Both the position numbers and the translations under genes were made by a program. From an uncultured Erysipelotrichaceae bacterium (GTDB lineage Bacteria > Bacillota_I > Bacilli_A > Erysipelotrichales > Erysipelotrichaceae), in the NCBI GenBank assembly GCA_944326175.1, contig CALVCY010000146.1, positions 1 through 13,229 of the forward strand: 13,229 nt of DNA, written 5' to 3'. The notes under the pieces are model-generated. The model was not told the DNA's origin. It searched no databases and saw only the letters and a program-made list of their open reading frames with translations. This document shows, piece after piece, positions 1-6,618 of the stretch. Each line of letters begins with the position of its first letter. The stretch's first letter is position 1.

Positions 1-594
1 GGTGGCAACAGTGAGTTGGTTTATATGAAGCAAGACTATGACTTCCAAGTCATTGGTCAAACTCAAGATGATGCCGTTGGCGAAGCTTTTGATAAAGTAT
101 CCAAAGCCTGCGGCTTTGGTTATCCCGGTGGTCCGATCATCGATAAACTGGCCAAAACCGGTCATCATGAATATGATCTATCCATGCCAAAATTGGAAGG
201 CAAATACGACTTTTCTTATTCCGGTTTGAAAACGAATGTGTTGCAAACGATGCAAAAAGCAAAATTTCATGGTCAAACCATCCACCCAGAAAACCTCGCA
301 TATGATTTTCAAAAGACCGCCATCGATCAATTGATGCGGCAACTTCAAAAAGCCATTGAGGACTATCATCCCAAACAAGTCATTTTAGCCGGTGGCGTCG
401 CTGCGAATTCCTATCTGCGCCAAAGTGTGCTTGATCTGCCAAAATCCTATCCGGATCTATCGGTCAATGTCCCACCGATGTATTGCTGTACCGATAACGC
501 CGCCATGATCGCTGCTGCGGCATTCAGTGCCGTCAAAAAACACGGTTTTGTTGATTTATCCACATCCAGTGATCCCAATTGGGAAATCGAATAA
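1..594 (+). CDS. tsaD: tRNA N6-adenosine threonylcarbamoyltransferase TsaD, 3' part
   Basis: TsaD transfers the threonylcarbamoyl group from threonylcarbamoyl-AMP to A37 of ANN-decoding tRNAs (t6A), working in the cytoplasm with TsaB and TsaE. The gene is cut by the window start. Frame 1 is open from base 1, and 197 codons plus a TAA are visible, roughly the C-terminal 60% of a family that is usually about 335-345 residues. Family signatures are clear: GGNSELVYM at the very start, DDAVGEAFDKV followed by YPGGPIIDKLA, the GGVAANSYLR segment (bases about 388-417), and CTDNAAMIAAAAF near the end, whose Asp belongs to the metal/nucleotide site in this ASKHA-fold family. The ATG at base 16 is internal, not the real start. 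rex follows after 27 bases with no terminator, so co-transcription is likely. All 13 Gln codons here are CAA. Confidence 0.96.
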   Translation, partial: GGNSELVYMKQDYDFQVIGQTQDDAVGEAFDKVSKACGFGYPGGPIIDKLAKTGHHEYDLSMPKLEGKYDFSYSGLKTNVLQTMQKAKFHGQTIHPENLAYDFQKTAIDQLMRQLQKAIEDYHPKQVILAGGVAANSYLRQSVLDLPKSYPDLSVNVPPMYCCTDNAAMIAAAAFSAVKKHGFVDLSTSSDPNWEIE

Positions 595-621
595 TTCATA
601 TCATCGATAAGGAGAACTTTC

Positions 622-1242
622 ATGAAACAGAATTACAGCATTCCAAAAGCTACGATCCAGCGTTATCCCATTTATTTGAAAGCGTTAAGACGATTGCAGA
701 AGGAACAAGTGTCCAAGATCATGAGCAGCGAGCTTTCTGAGATCGTCGGCATCGCACCGACGACCATCCGGCGTGATTTTTCCTTGATCGGCTCTTTAGG
801 CAAACAAGGATACGGGTATGACGTGGAACGGCTGATCAGCATTTTCAGTGAGGAACTGGGTGTCAATTACAATGAAAAGATCATTTTGATCGGTTGCGGT
901 AATCTAGGCCATGCATTGCTCAATTACAACAAGTGGAACAATGTGGTCGGCGAGATCGTCTGTGCGTTTGATATCAATCCCAATGCGATCCATAATGTGG
1001 CCATACCGGTGTATGGGATGGATCAGTTGAAAACCAAGATGCCTCAGGGCTGTCGCATCGCGATTCTTTGCATTACCCAAAACATCCAAAAAACGGTGGA
1101 TGAATTGATCGATAATGGCATCCGTGGCATCGTCAATTTCACCCAAGAACATTTCACGACTCCGAATAACGTTTCCGTCAAAAATGTGGATGTAGTATCC
1201 AGTATCCAGGAAATCGTCTTGTCGGTGAATTCATTGAAGTAA
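622..1242 (+). CDS. rex: Redox-sensing transcriptional repressor Rex
   Basis: Rex is a dimeric repressor that senses the NADH/NAD+ ratio. In Bacillota it represses fermentation and NADH-reoxidising genes, and NADH binding releases it from DNA. The 206-residue protein has the usual length. The N-terminal winged helix begins IPKATIQRYPIYLKAL and continues through SSELSEIVGIAPTTIRRDFS (about residues 35-54) to LGKQGYGYDV (59-68), all hallmark Rex sequence. The Rossmann domain has the dinucleotide loop GCGNLGHALLNY at 91-102 and the AFDINP strand at 115-120. The C-terminal helix is domain-swapped in known structures. AAGGAG at 609-614 is eight bases before the ATG and supports this start. No promoter is visible in the 27 bases after tsaD, so rex is probably read from upstream. 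I found no convincing Rex operator in front of its own gene. Confidence 0.97.
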   Translation: MKQNYSIPKATIQRYPIYLKALRRLQKEQVSKIMSSELSEIVGIAPTTIRRDFSLIGSLGKQGYGYDVERLISIFSEELGVNYNEKIILIGCGNLGHALLNYNKWNNVVGEIVCAFDINPNAIHNVAIPVYGMDQLKTKMPQGCRIAILCITQNIQKTVDELIDNGIRGIVNFTQEHFTTPNNVSVKNVDVVSSIQEIVLSVNSLK

Positions 1243-1248
1243 TATAAT
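1219..1248 (+). promoter_or_regulatory. Candidate sigma-A promoter for asnS
   Basis: A perfect TATAAT lies at 1243-1248, just past the rex stop codon. The best -35 match is TTGTCG at 1219-1224 (4 of 6), 18 bases upstream and inside the end of rex. The -10 box runs directly into the GGTTCAACC dyad described next. No experiment supports a start site; the strength of the call rests on the -10. Confidence 0.5.
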
Positions 1249-1279
1249 GGTTCAACCAATGATGTATTGGTTTCAACCA
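1248..1279 (+). promoter_or_regulatory. GGTT/AACC inverted repeat in the asnS leader (operator or RNA hairpin)
   Basis: The arm TGGTTCAACCAAT (1248-1260) pairs with ATTGGTTTCAACCA (1266-1279), giving 7 bp plus 5 bp around a small internal bulge (C opposite TC) and a five-base loop. Each arm is itself nearly palindromic (TGGTT-C-AACCA). The element overlaps the last base of the -10 box and the expected transcription start. No T-run follows, so it does not look like a rex terminator. A repressor site or a short leader hairpin fits better. It shares sequence with the element upstream of licD. Confidence 0.6.
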
Positions 1280-1301
1280 CTAGAAAGGTAGCAGTATAAC
1301 T

Positions 1302-2678
1302 ATGTTAGAGTATATGACTGCCAGGGAATGCTACGATGCCCTGGGCACTCCATTAGCTGATTCATTGGAATATGTCAGCCTGCAAGGCTGGGTGAGGACC
1401 AACCGTTTCAATGGAACGTTTGGCTTTATCGAACTCAATGACGGCACATATTTTCGCAATGTGCAATGTGTGTATGATGGCAAATTATCCAATCTGAAAG
1501 CCATCAGTAAATTATTGACGGGTACTGCGTTGACAGTAACGGGTAAATTCGTTTTGACGCCGGATAACAAGCAACCGTTTGAATTGCAGTTGACGGAAGT
1601 GACGATCGAAGGGGAATGCGACAGTAGTTACCCGCTTCAAAAGAAACGGCACAGTTTTGAATATCTGCGTGAGATCGCCCACCTGCGTCCACGTGCCAAT
1701 ACGTTCCAGGCGGTTTTTCGTGTTCGCTCCGCACTAGCAATGGCCATCCACGAATTCTTCCAAAACCAAGGATTCATTTATGTGCATACCCCCATCATTA
1801 CCGGTAATGATGCCGAAGGGGCAGGGGAAGTATTTACGGTTACTACAAGAGAAGATGGACAGTACGACCAAGATTTTTTTGGTAAACACGCTTCCTTGAC
1901 GGTTTCCGGTCAATTGCATGCAGAAGCGTTTGCATTGGCATTCCGTGATGTGTATACGTTTGGGCCGACATTCAGAGCGGAAAACAGCAATACCACCACA
2001 CATGCTAACGAATTTTGGATGATCGAGCCGGAAATCGCTTTTGCTGATTTGGAAGATGATATGGATCTGATCCAGGATATGGTGCAGTATTGCATCCAAT
2101 ATGTGCAGGATAACTGTCCGCTGGAATTGGAATTTTTCAATAACTTCGTCGATAAAAGCCTGATGGAGCGACTGGAACATGTCAAAACCACGGACTTCAA
2201 GCGTATGCCCTATACCGAAGCGATCGAAGAATTGAAAAAGGCACCAGTCAAATTCGAAAATGGCGATATTTACTGGGGCATGGATCTAGCGACCGAACAT
2301 GAACGCTATTTGTGTGAACAAGTCGTACATGGACCTGTATTTCTGATCGATTATCCCAAAGAGATGAAAGCGTTCTACATGCGGATCAATGATGATGGCA
2401 AGACTGTGGCTGCCTGCGATTTGTTGGTCCCGGGTGTGGGCGAACTGGTTGGTGGCAGTCAACGTGAAGAACGGCTGGATGTGCTGGAAAAGATCATGGA
2501 TGAGCGGCATATGGATCCAAGCGGTTTACAGTGGTACTTGGATCTAAGACGATATGGCGGATGCAAACATGCCGGATTCGGACTGGGATTTGAACGGTTT
2601 TTGATGTATATCACGGGAATGGAAAACATTCGAGATGTGATCCCGTTTGCCCGTACACCACGGAATTTGAAATTTTAG
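1302..2678 (+). CDS. asnS: Asparagine--tRNA ligase (AsnRS)
   Basis: This class IIb aminoacyl-tRNA synthetase charges tRNA-Asn with asparagine in an ATP-dependent reaction. At 458 residues it is of normal length. An N-terminal OB-fold anticodon-binding domain (about residues 20-105, with [11 protein letters not shown] and FIELNDGT) is followed by the class II catalytic domain. Visible there are the motif 1 region ([15 protein letters not shown]), [21 protein letters not shown], motif 2 with [11 protein letters not shown] and [17 protein letters not shown], and motif 3 with [14 protein letters not shown] near the C-terminus. The EFWMIEPE stretch and the ENSNT segment favour AsnRS over AspRS. 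The ATG at 1302 has only a weak GAAAGG site (1283-1288) with a long 13-base spacing. The next in-frame ATG, at 1314, would be further still. No T-box leader is visible. A candidate promoter and dyad lie upstream and a hairpin downstream, so asnS may be transcribed alone. Confidence 0.97.
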   Translation: MLEYMTARECYDALGTPLADSLEYVSLQGWVRTNRFNGTFGFIELNDGTYFRNVQCVYDGKLSNLKAISKLLTGTALTVTGKFVLTPDNKQPFELQLTEVTIEGECDSSYPLQKKRHSFEYLREIAHLRPRANTFQAVFRVRSALAMAIHEFFQNQGFIYVHTPIITGNDAEGAGEVFTVTTREDGQYDQDFFGKHASLTVSGQLHAEAFALAFRDVYTFGPTFRAENSNTTTHANEFWMIEPEIAFADLEDDMDLIQDMVQYCIQYVQDNCPLELEFFNNFVDKSLMERLEHVKTTDFKRMPYTEAIEELKKAPVKFENGDIYWGMDLATEHERYLCEQVVHGPVFLIDYPKEMKAFYMRINDDGKTVAACDLLVPGVGELVGGSQREERLDVLEKIMDERHMDPSGLQWYLDLRRYGGCKHAGFGLGFERFLMYITGMENIRDVIPFARTPRNLKF

Positions 2679-2693
2679 AAACATTGATATAAT
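2667..2693 (+). promoter_or_regulatory. Candidate extended -10 promoter for licD
   Basis: TTGAAA (2667-2672, 5 of 6) lies at the end of asnS. After a short 15-base spacer comes a perfect TATAAT at 2688-2693, preceded by TG one base upstream (TGATATAAT), an extended -10. The extended -10 can compensate for the short spacer. The -10 continues directly into the GGTTGAGCC dyad. Confidence 0.5.
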
Positions 2694-2718
2694 GGTTGAG
2701 CCAAATGGTTCAACCATT
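2691..2718 (+). promoter_or_regulatory. GGTT/AACC hairpin between asnS and licD (operator or terminator)
   Basis: AATGGTTGAGCC (2691-2702) pairs over 12 bp with GGTTCAACCATT (2707-2718), with one G-U wobble and an AAAT loop. The following bases, ATTCATATTG, are only moderately T-rich, so it could be a weak asnS terminator. It also overlaps a good -10 box and repeats the dyad of the asnS promoter, so an operator is equally possible. Both roles could coexist. Confidence 0.6.
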
Positions 2719-2744
2719 ATTCATATTGATAAGGAGCAACGGCA

Positions 2745-3587
2745 ATGGAAAAGACTGCTAAAGACTATGTGATCAAAACAAATGCGGATGGTTCGACCAT
2801 TACCGTCGATGATGTCCATCAGGTACTTTTAGCCATGCTCAAGGATATCGACGCTTTATGTAAACGCCATGATATTCCCTATTTTCTCAATGGGGGAAGT
2901 GCATTAGGTGCAGTACGCCATGGTGGGTTCATTCCATGGGATGATGATGCTGACATTGCCATGATGCGCGATGATTTTCAACGTTTCATTCCATTGGCGA
3001 TCAAGGAGTTGGATGGTTATGCCATCCATTGTTTTGATCTAGACAGCCGCTATAACGTGATGATCCCCGGGATGAAGATCCGCAAAAAAGGAACTTACAT
3101 CAAAGAAGTCAATACATTGTTACCGAATTTGATCCAGGAATGCGATGGTCTGTTCATCGATGTCTTTGTTTACGATTACATCAATCCAAACAAAATGATC
3201 GATTTTCTTAATCGCCTTCCTATGTATGCATTGTCTCCGATCATCGAGATCGGTGATCTGACCAAAATCAACTTTAAATGGGCCAAACAGTTGTTCATGC
3301 ATCATGCCAGAGCGTATGGGAAAGCGAACAGTGGTTCCGATTACATCGGATTTGATCTGACATGGTTGTTCAAATCACCATTGAAACCATTCGTATTTCG
3401 CTATGATGACATCTATCCGGTGCAATATGTTCCCTTTGAAGATACCTATTTACCGATCGCTGCACATCCCAAAGAATATCTTGATATTGCCATTGCACCC
3501 AGTTGGCCCGATTTGCCACCTGAAGACAAACGCTTTGCCAAACATACGGCAGATATCCGATTGGACAAGGATGAAAAACATTTATGA
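2745..3587 (+). CDS. LicD family phosphotransferase
   Basis: LicD proteins belong to the nucleotidyltransferase-fold superfamily. The characterised members move phosphocholine from CDP-choline onto teichoic acids or other surface glycans; many relatives have unknown acceptors. This 280-residue cytoplasmic-looking protein has no signal peptide or obvious membrane segment. The family core is at residues 41-75: RHDIPYFLNGGSALG, then AVRHGGFIPW and DDDADIAM. The D-D-D-x-D cluster (67-70) supplies the metal-binding carboxylates. A second acidic patch, CDGLFIDVFVYDYI (about 134-147), is also typical. AAGGAG at 2731-2736 supports the ATG. It overlaps the next gene by four bases. No choline uptake or activation genes (licA, licB, licC) are in the window, so choline as the substrate is not established here; the donor could be another nucleotide-activated alcohol. 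Confidence 0.9.
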   Translation: MEKTAKDYVIKTNADGSTITVDDVHQVLLAMLKDIDALCKRHDIPYFLNGGSALGAVRHGGFIPWDDDADIAMMRDDFQRFIPLAIKELDGYAIHCFDLDSRYNVMIPGMKIRKKGTYIKEVNTLLPNLIQECDGLFIDVFVYDYINPNKMIDFLNRLPMYALSPIIEIGDLTKINFKWAKQLFMHHARAYGKANSGSDYIGFDLTWLFKSPLKPFVFRYDDIYPVQYVPFEDTYLPIAAHPKEYLDIAIAPSWPDLPPEDKRFAKHTADIRLDKDEKHL

Positions 3588-5485
3588 TACTCAATGTTTC
3601 CAACGCAACCAAAAGCTATGGTTCGCAACTGGTGTTTGAACACGTCTCATTGACCATTCAAGCGGGTGAAAAGATCGCACTTGTGGGTCGAAACGGGTGT
3701 GGGAAAACCACTTTGATCCGTTGTATCAGCGATCAGGAGACGCTGGATAGCGGTGAGATCCATAAAGCGAAAAATCTAAGGATCGGTTTGTTGAGTCAGG
3801 TCAGTTTCAAAGATGAAAACCAAACGATACGTCAAATCATGGATGAAGTCTTTGCGCCGGTTTATGCAAAAGCAAATGAACTGGAAAAAGCGCAAGAACG
3901 ATTAGCTATCGATAGTTCGGATGTTGCGATGGCGCATTATGTACGTATCGAACACGAATACGAACAGATGGGTGGTTATACCATCCACAGCGAGATGATG
4001 ACTGTATTGACCCAATTTGGGATCAACGAAGATGATCTGGATCGTTCGATTGCATCGTTTAGCGGTGGAGAGCGCACCCGGATTGCTTTTGCGAAACTGT
4101 TGTTGAGCAAACCAGATATCCTGATATTGGATGAACCGACCAATCATTTGGATCTGCCGACGATCCAATGGTTGGAAGGATATTTGAAAAAGTACGAAAA
4201 AGCGATCCTTTTGGTCAGTCACGACCGGATGTTTCTGGATCGCATCGTGGATATGGTTTATGAAATCGAATATGGACATATCAGCGCGTATAAGGGCAAT
4301 TATTCCAGTTTCGTGGAACAAAAAAAGAAAAATTATGAATTGCAGAGCAAACGATACCGCAACCAACAAAAAGAGATCCAGCGCATGGAAGCGCTGATCG
4401 AAAAATTCCGTTACAAAGCCAGTAAAGCGGCATTTGCCCAATCCAAGATCAAATACCTTGAACGCATGGACAAAATCGATGATCCGCAAAAAGCCGACAC
4501 CCAAAGTTTCACTGCCCATTTTCAATGCGCACGAAATGGCGGCAAAAGCGTAGTGGAATTTGATGATTTGACAGTTGGTTATGATCATCCCTTGTTTAGC
4601 TGGTCCTACAATATCCGCAAAGGACAACGGATCGCATTGATCGGTGAAAATGGATGTGGTAAATCCACCTTTTTAAAAACACTGGTGGGGATGGTCAAAC
4701 CACTTTCCGGTGCATTTTTGTTAGGCCATCAAATCGATATCGGCTATTTTGACCAACAACTCGCCCAACTGAATAGTGGGAAAACCGTTCTCGATGAATT
4801 GTGGGACGATTATCCACAAATGGGTCAAACCGATATCCGTACGGTTTTAGGTCAATTCTTATTTACCGCGGATGAAGTATTCAAAGTGGTCGATCAATGT
4901 TCCGGTGGAGAAAAAGTGCGTCTGGCGCTTGCCAAACTGTTATTGAAAAAAGCCAATTTCCTGGTTTTGGATGAACCAACCAATCATTTAGATATTTTAG
5001 GAAAAGAAACTCTTGAAGATGCGTTGATGGATTATGATGGCACCATTTTATTCGTGTCCCATGATCGTTATTTTATTGAAAAGATCGCCACGGACATTGC
5101 ATCCATCAAGGATGGTAAAGTCGAAATCGTCCAACGGTTCGATGTTGGGGAAAAAGACAAGGGTAAAAAAGAGAAGGAAAATCCAGGCGAGTTAGAATCA
5201 TCCAAAGAAGAAGTGGTCAAACCACGCATCATTTTGATCAATGTCCAGCGTGAAGTGAAAAAACTGGAAGCATTGATCGATGAAAAAGAAGGGGAACTGG
5301 AAACATTGCGAGAACTGCGGTTTGAACCGGAATATTACCAGGATTCTTCCAAAATGGCCCAATTGGATGCAACCATCGATGACAAGCATAATGAAATCGC
5401 CCATCTGATGGATCAATGGCAAAGTAAATGTGAATTGATCGAGCAGGCGAAAAAAGAAGAATCCGGTACTCGATTCAACGATTGA
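3584..5485 (+). CDS. ABC-F family ATPase (YdiF/Uup-like)
   Basis: ABC-F proteins have two ATPase domains and no membrane part. Characterised members bind the ribosomal E site and relieve stalled or drug-bound ribosomes. Two full cassettes are visible: Walker A GRNGCGKT at 35-42, signature FSGGE at 159-163, Walker B LILDEPTNHLD at 180-190 and switch His in VSHDRMF at 211-217; then GENGCGKS at 354-361, CSGGE at 439-443, LVLDEPTNHLD at 460-470 and VSHDRYF at 491-497. The basic, helical interdomain linker (about 243-300) is the ribosome-contacting PtIM region. A charged tail (about 520-545) and C-terminal coiled coil (about 550-625) resemble YdiF and Uup. At 633 residues it is close to B. subtilis YdiF. 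Its ATG overlaps the licD stop (ATGA), suggesting translational coupling; its own ribosome site, AAGG at 3567-3570, is weak and distant. Nothing marks it as a resistance type, so a housekeeping role is more likely. Confidence 0.93.
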   Translation: MILNVSNATKSYGSQLVFEHVSLTIQAGEKIALVGRNGCGKTTLIRCISDQETLDSGEIHKAKNLRIGLLSQVSFKDENQTIRQIMDEVFAPVYAKANELEKAQERLAIDSSDVAMAHYVRIEHEYEQMGGYTIHSEMMTVLTQFGINEDDLDRSIASFSGGERTRIAFAKLLLSKPDILILDEPTNHLDLPTIQWLEGYLKKYEKAILLVSHDRMFLDRIVDMVYEIEYGHISAYKGNYSSFVEQKKKNYELQSKRYRNQQKEIQRMEALIEKFRYKASKAAFAQSKIKYLERMDKIDDPQKADTQSFTAHFQCARNGGKSVVEFDDLTVGYDHPLFSWSYNIRKGQRIALIGENGCGKSTFLKTLVGMVKPLSGAFLLGHQIDIGYFDQQLAQLNSGKTVLDELWDDYPQMGQTDIRTVLGQFLFTADEVFKVVDQCSGGEKVRLALAKLLLKKANFLVLDEPTNHLDILGKETLEDALMDYDGTILFVSHDRYFIEKIATDIASIKDGKVEIVQRFDVGEKDKGKKEKENPGELESSKEEVVKPRIILINVQREVKKLEALIDEKEGELETLRELRFEPEYYQDSSKMAQLDATIDDKHNEIAHLMDQWQSKCELIEQAKKEESGTRFND

Positions 5486-5518
5486 ATCATGGGAGTAACT
5501 CCATCCATTTATGATAAG

Positions 5519-5556
5519 ATGAATCCCGTTGATCGCATTCGATCAACGGGATTCAT
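5519..5556 (+). terminator. Strong hairpin between the ABC-F gene and the yhfC-like gene
   Basis: Perfect inverted repeat: ATGAATCCCGTTGATC (5519-5534) pairs over 16 bp with GATCAACGGGATTCAT (5541-5556), with a six-base loop GCATTC. Only a mixed TCTT follows, so it is an imperfect intrinsic terminator for the upstream genes. The ribosome binding site of the next gene begins four bases downstream, so the hairpin could also act in that gene's leader. A TATGAT (5510-5515) sits just upstream but has no well-spaced -35. Confidence 0.65.
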
Positions 5557-5576
5557 TCTTAAGGAGTATTGATTTT

Positions 5577-6410
5577 ATGGATATTACCATTTCATCGTCT
5601 ATTGTTACGGCTGTCTATGTCGTTGCAGCATTGATGGCGTTGATTCCGCTCGCATCCATTGCATATTTCAAATTTAAATACCATGGATTCGTCGGTAATG
5701 CCATCATCGGTATGTGTGCATTCTTTTTAGCCGTATTTGTTGTGGAAAGTTTTGCTCACTCTTTGATCCTTTCTTCACCTTTTGGTTCGACCATTTTGAG
5801 CAATGGTGTGCTCTATGCCGCCTATGGCGGCCTAATGGCAGCGATATTTGAAGAAGGGACCCGTTTTCTAATCTTCAAATTTATTGGCAAACGATTCAAT
5901 TCCATCGCTGACGCCTTGATGTATGGGTTTGGTCATGGTGGCATGGAAATGTTGATCATCGGTGCATTGAACATGTTTAGCAATGCCATGATCCTTCAAG
6001 CTATTGCAAATAATGATTTAGCCAGCATCATGGGTACGAGCGAAATGACACCGGAATTGAGTGCATCCATTGCTGCAATGGCCGCCACACCGGTATCAAT
6101 GTATTTTCTTTCGCTACTGGAGCGTATCTTAGCGTTTGGTTTACATATCGCCCTTAGTGTGATCGTTTTTACAGCGGTTTATAAAAAAGCATGGGGTTTG
6201 TTTGGTATTGCCATGTTGGCTCACTTCGGAGTCGATTTTATGGCTGGACTATACTCCACCAATGTATTGACTGCGTTAGGTCTTTCCGCTACTGCTGGAT
6301 TAGTTTTGGTCTATGCGGTATTGATTTTTGTGGATGTCGGCTTAATTGTATGGGTCAAAAAATCCAATGCCACGCAATGGCATATCCCCTTTGATCATGT
6401 GTTCGATTGA
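5577..6410 (+). CDS. YhfC family intramembrane protease (glutamic-type, CPBP-like)
   Basis: This 277-residue polytopic membrane protein has about seven or eight hydrophobic segments. It carries YhfC/CPBP-type motifs: EEGTR (E92, E93, R96) at a membrane boundary, GHGGME (H120, E124) at 119-124, a following helix with ER at 182-183 and H190, and HFGVD (H216, D220). In the related Rce1/CPBP proteases the paired glutamates and following histidines form the active site; YhfC itself has no well-defined substrate that I know of. The ATG at 5577 has AAGGAG at 5561-5566 and starts a typical N-terminal helix. The in-frame TTG at 5529 lies inside the upstream hairpin and is not credible. Hairpins on both sides make it look like a single-gene unit. 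Possible roles include peptide maturation, bacteriocin immunity or membrane protein turnover, none shown by the sequence. Confidence 0.82.
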   Translation: MDITISSSIVTAVYVVAALMALIPLASIAYFKFKYHGFVGNAIIGMCAFFLAVFVVESFAHSLILSSPFGSTILSNGVLYAAYGGLMAAIFEEGTRFLIFKFIGKRFNSIADALMYGFGHGGMEMLIIGALNMFSNAMILQAIANNDLASIMGTSEMTPELSASIAAMAATPVSMYFLSLLERILAFGLHIALSVIVFTAVYKKAWGLFGIAMLAHFGVDFMAGLYSTNVLTALGLSATAGLVLVYAVLIFVDVGLIVWVKKSNATQWHIPFDHVFD

Positions 6411-6424
6411 TCGAATCATTCAAC

Positions 6425-6460
6425 ACAGCGTGCTGGCGTATCCCCAGCACGCTGTTTCTT
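6425..6460 (+). terminator. Intrinsic terminator after the yhfC-like gene
   Basis: ACAGCGTGCTGG (6425-6436) pairs perfectly over 12 bp with CCAGCACGCTGT (6444-6455). The stem is GC-rich, the loop has seven bases and the hairpin is followed by TTCTTTAT. It lies 15 bases after the stop codon and is a convincing rho-independent terminator, separating the yhfC-like gene from the ami operon. Confidence 0.88.
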
Positions 6461-6505
6461 TATGATGAACATATGTCAATAACGAAAAGAAATTGTAAAT
6501 ACTTC

Positions 6506-6533
6506 TTGAAAATATTTTCATAATCAAGATAAT
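6506..6533 (+). promoter_or_regulatory. Candidate sigma-A promoter of the ami operon
   Basis: TTGAAA (6506-6511, 5 of 6) and GATAAT (6528-6533, 5 of 6) are 16 bases apart in an AT-rich region downstream of a strong terminator. A start near 6540 would give a leader of about 80 bases before amiA. A 14-base perfect palindrome covers most of the -35 box and half of the spacer. Confidence 0.6.
6507..6520. promoter_or_regulatory. 14-base palindrome over the ami -35 region (possible operator)
   Basis: TGAAAATATTTTCA is a perfect 14-base palindrome covering five bases of the -35 box and the first half of the spacer. A repressor bound here would block RNA polymerase. The AT-rich core could also arise by chance. 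The regulator is unknown. Confidence 0.4.
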
Positions 6534-6585
6534 TTGTAACTCTTTTTAATTGCATTCAGATATCAATTGTTCGAAAATGTTCACA

Positions 6586-6600
6586 TGCAATTTGATTGCA
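6586..6600. promoter_or_regulatory. TGCAAT-N3-ATTGCA dyad in the ami leader
   Basis: A perfect inverted repeat, TGCAAT (6586-6591) and ATTGCA (6595-6600), ends six bases before the amiA ribosome binding site. A further ATTGCA half-site lies at 6549-6554. The three-base gap is small for an RNA hairpin loop but suitable for a dimeric DNA-binding protein. Alternatively, the 6549 copy could pair with 6586 to form a leader hairpin. Confidence 0.35.
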
Positions 6601-6618
6601 GAAACTAGGGAGGGAATT

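Noticed and set aside
1248..1279. T-box riboswitch or tRNA-like element in the asnS leader (GGTTCAA resembles a tRNA T-arm).
   Set aside because: Only about 50 bases separate the promoter and the asnS start. There is no specifier stem, no T-box bulge sequence and no antiterminator, and no tRNA cloverleaf can be folded.
3902..4627. 241-codon open frame on the - strand opposite the ABC-F gene.
   Set aside because: It is fully antisense to strongly conserved ABC-F motifs and has no recognisable domain, so it is a shadow of the coding strand.
5490..5505. Short GGAG-TAA-CTCC hairpin after the ABC-F gene as a terminator.
   Set aside because: The stem has only four pairs and no T-run follows. The 16 bp stem just downstream is a far better candidate.
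5529..5576. Upstream TTG start at 5529 adding 16 residues to the yhfC-like protein.
   Set aside because: This start lies inside the 16 bp hairpin and has no ribosome site, while the ATG at 5577 has AAGGAG at proper spacing.
6550..6618. TTG start at 6550 adding 23 residues to AmiA.
   Set aside because: The extension would place non-hydrophobic residues before a textbook lipoprotein signal peptide, and it has no ribosome site. The ATG at 6619 follows AGGGAGGGA.
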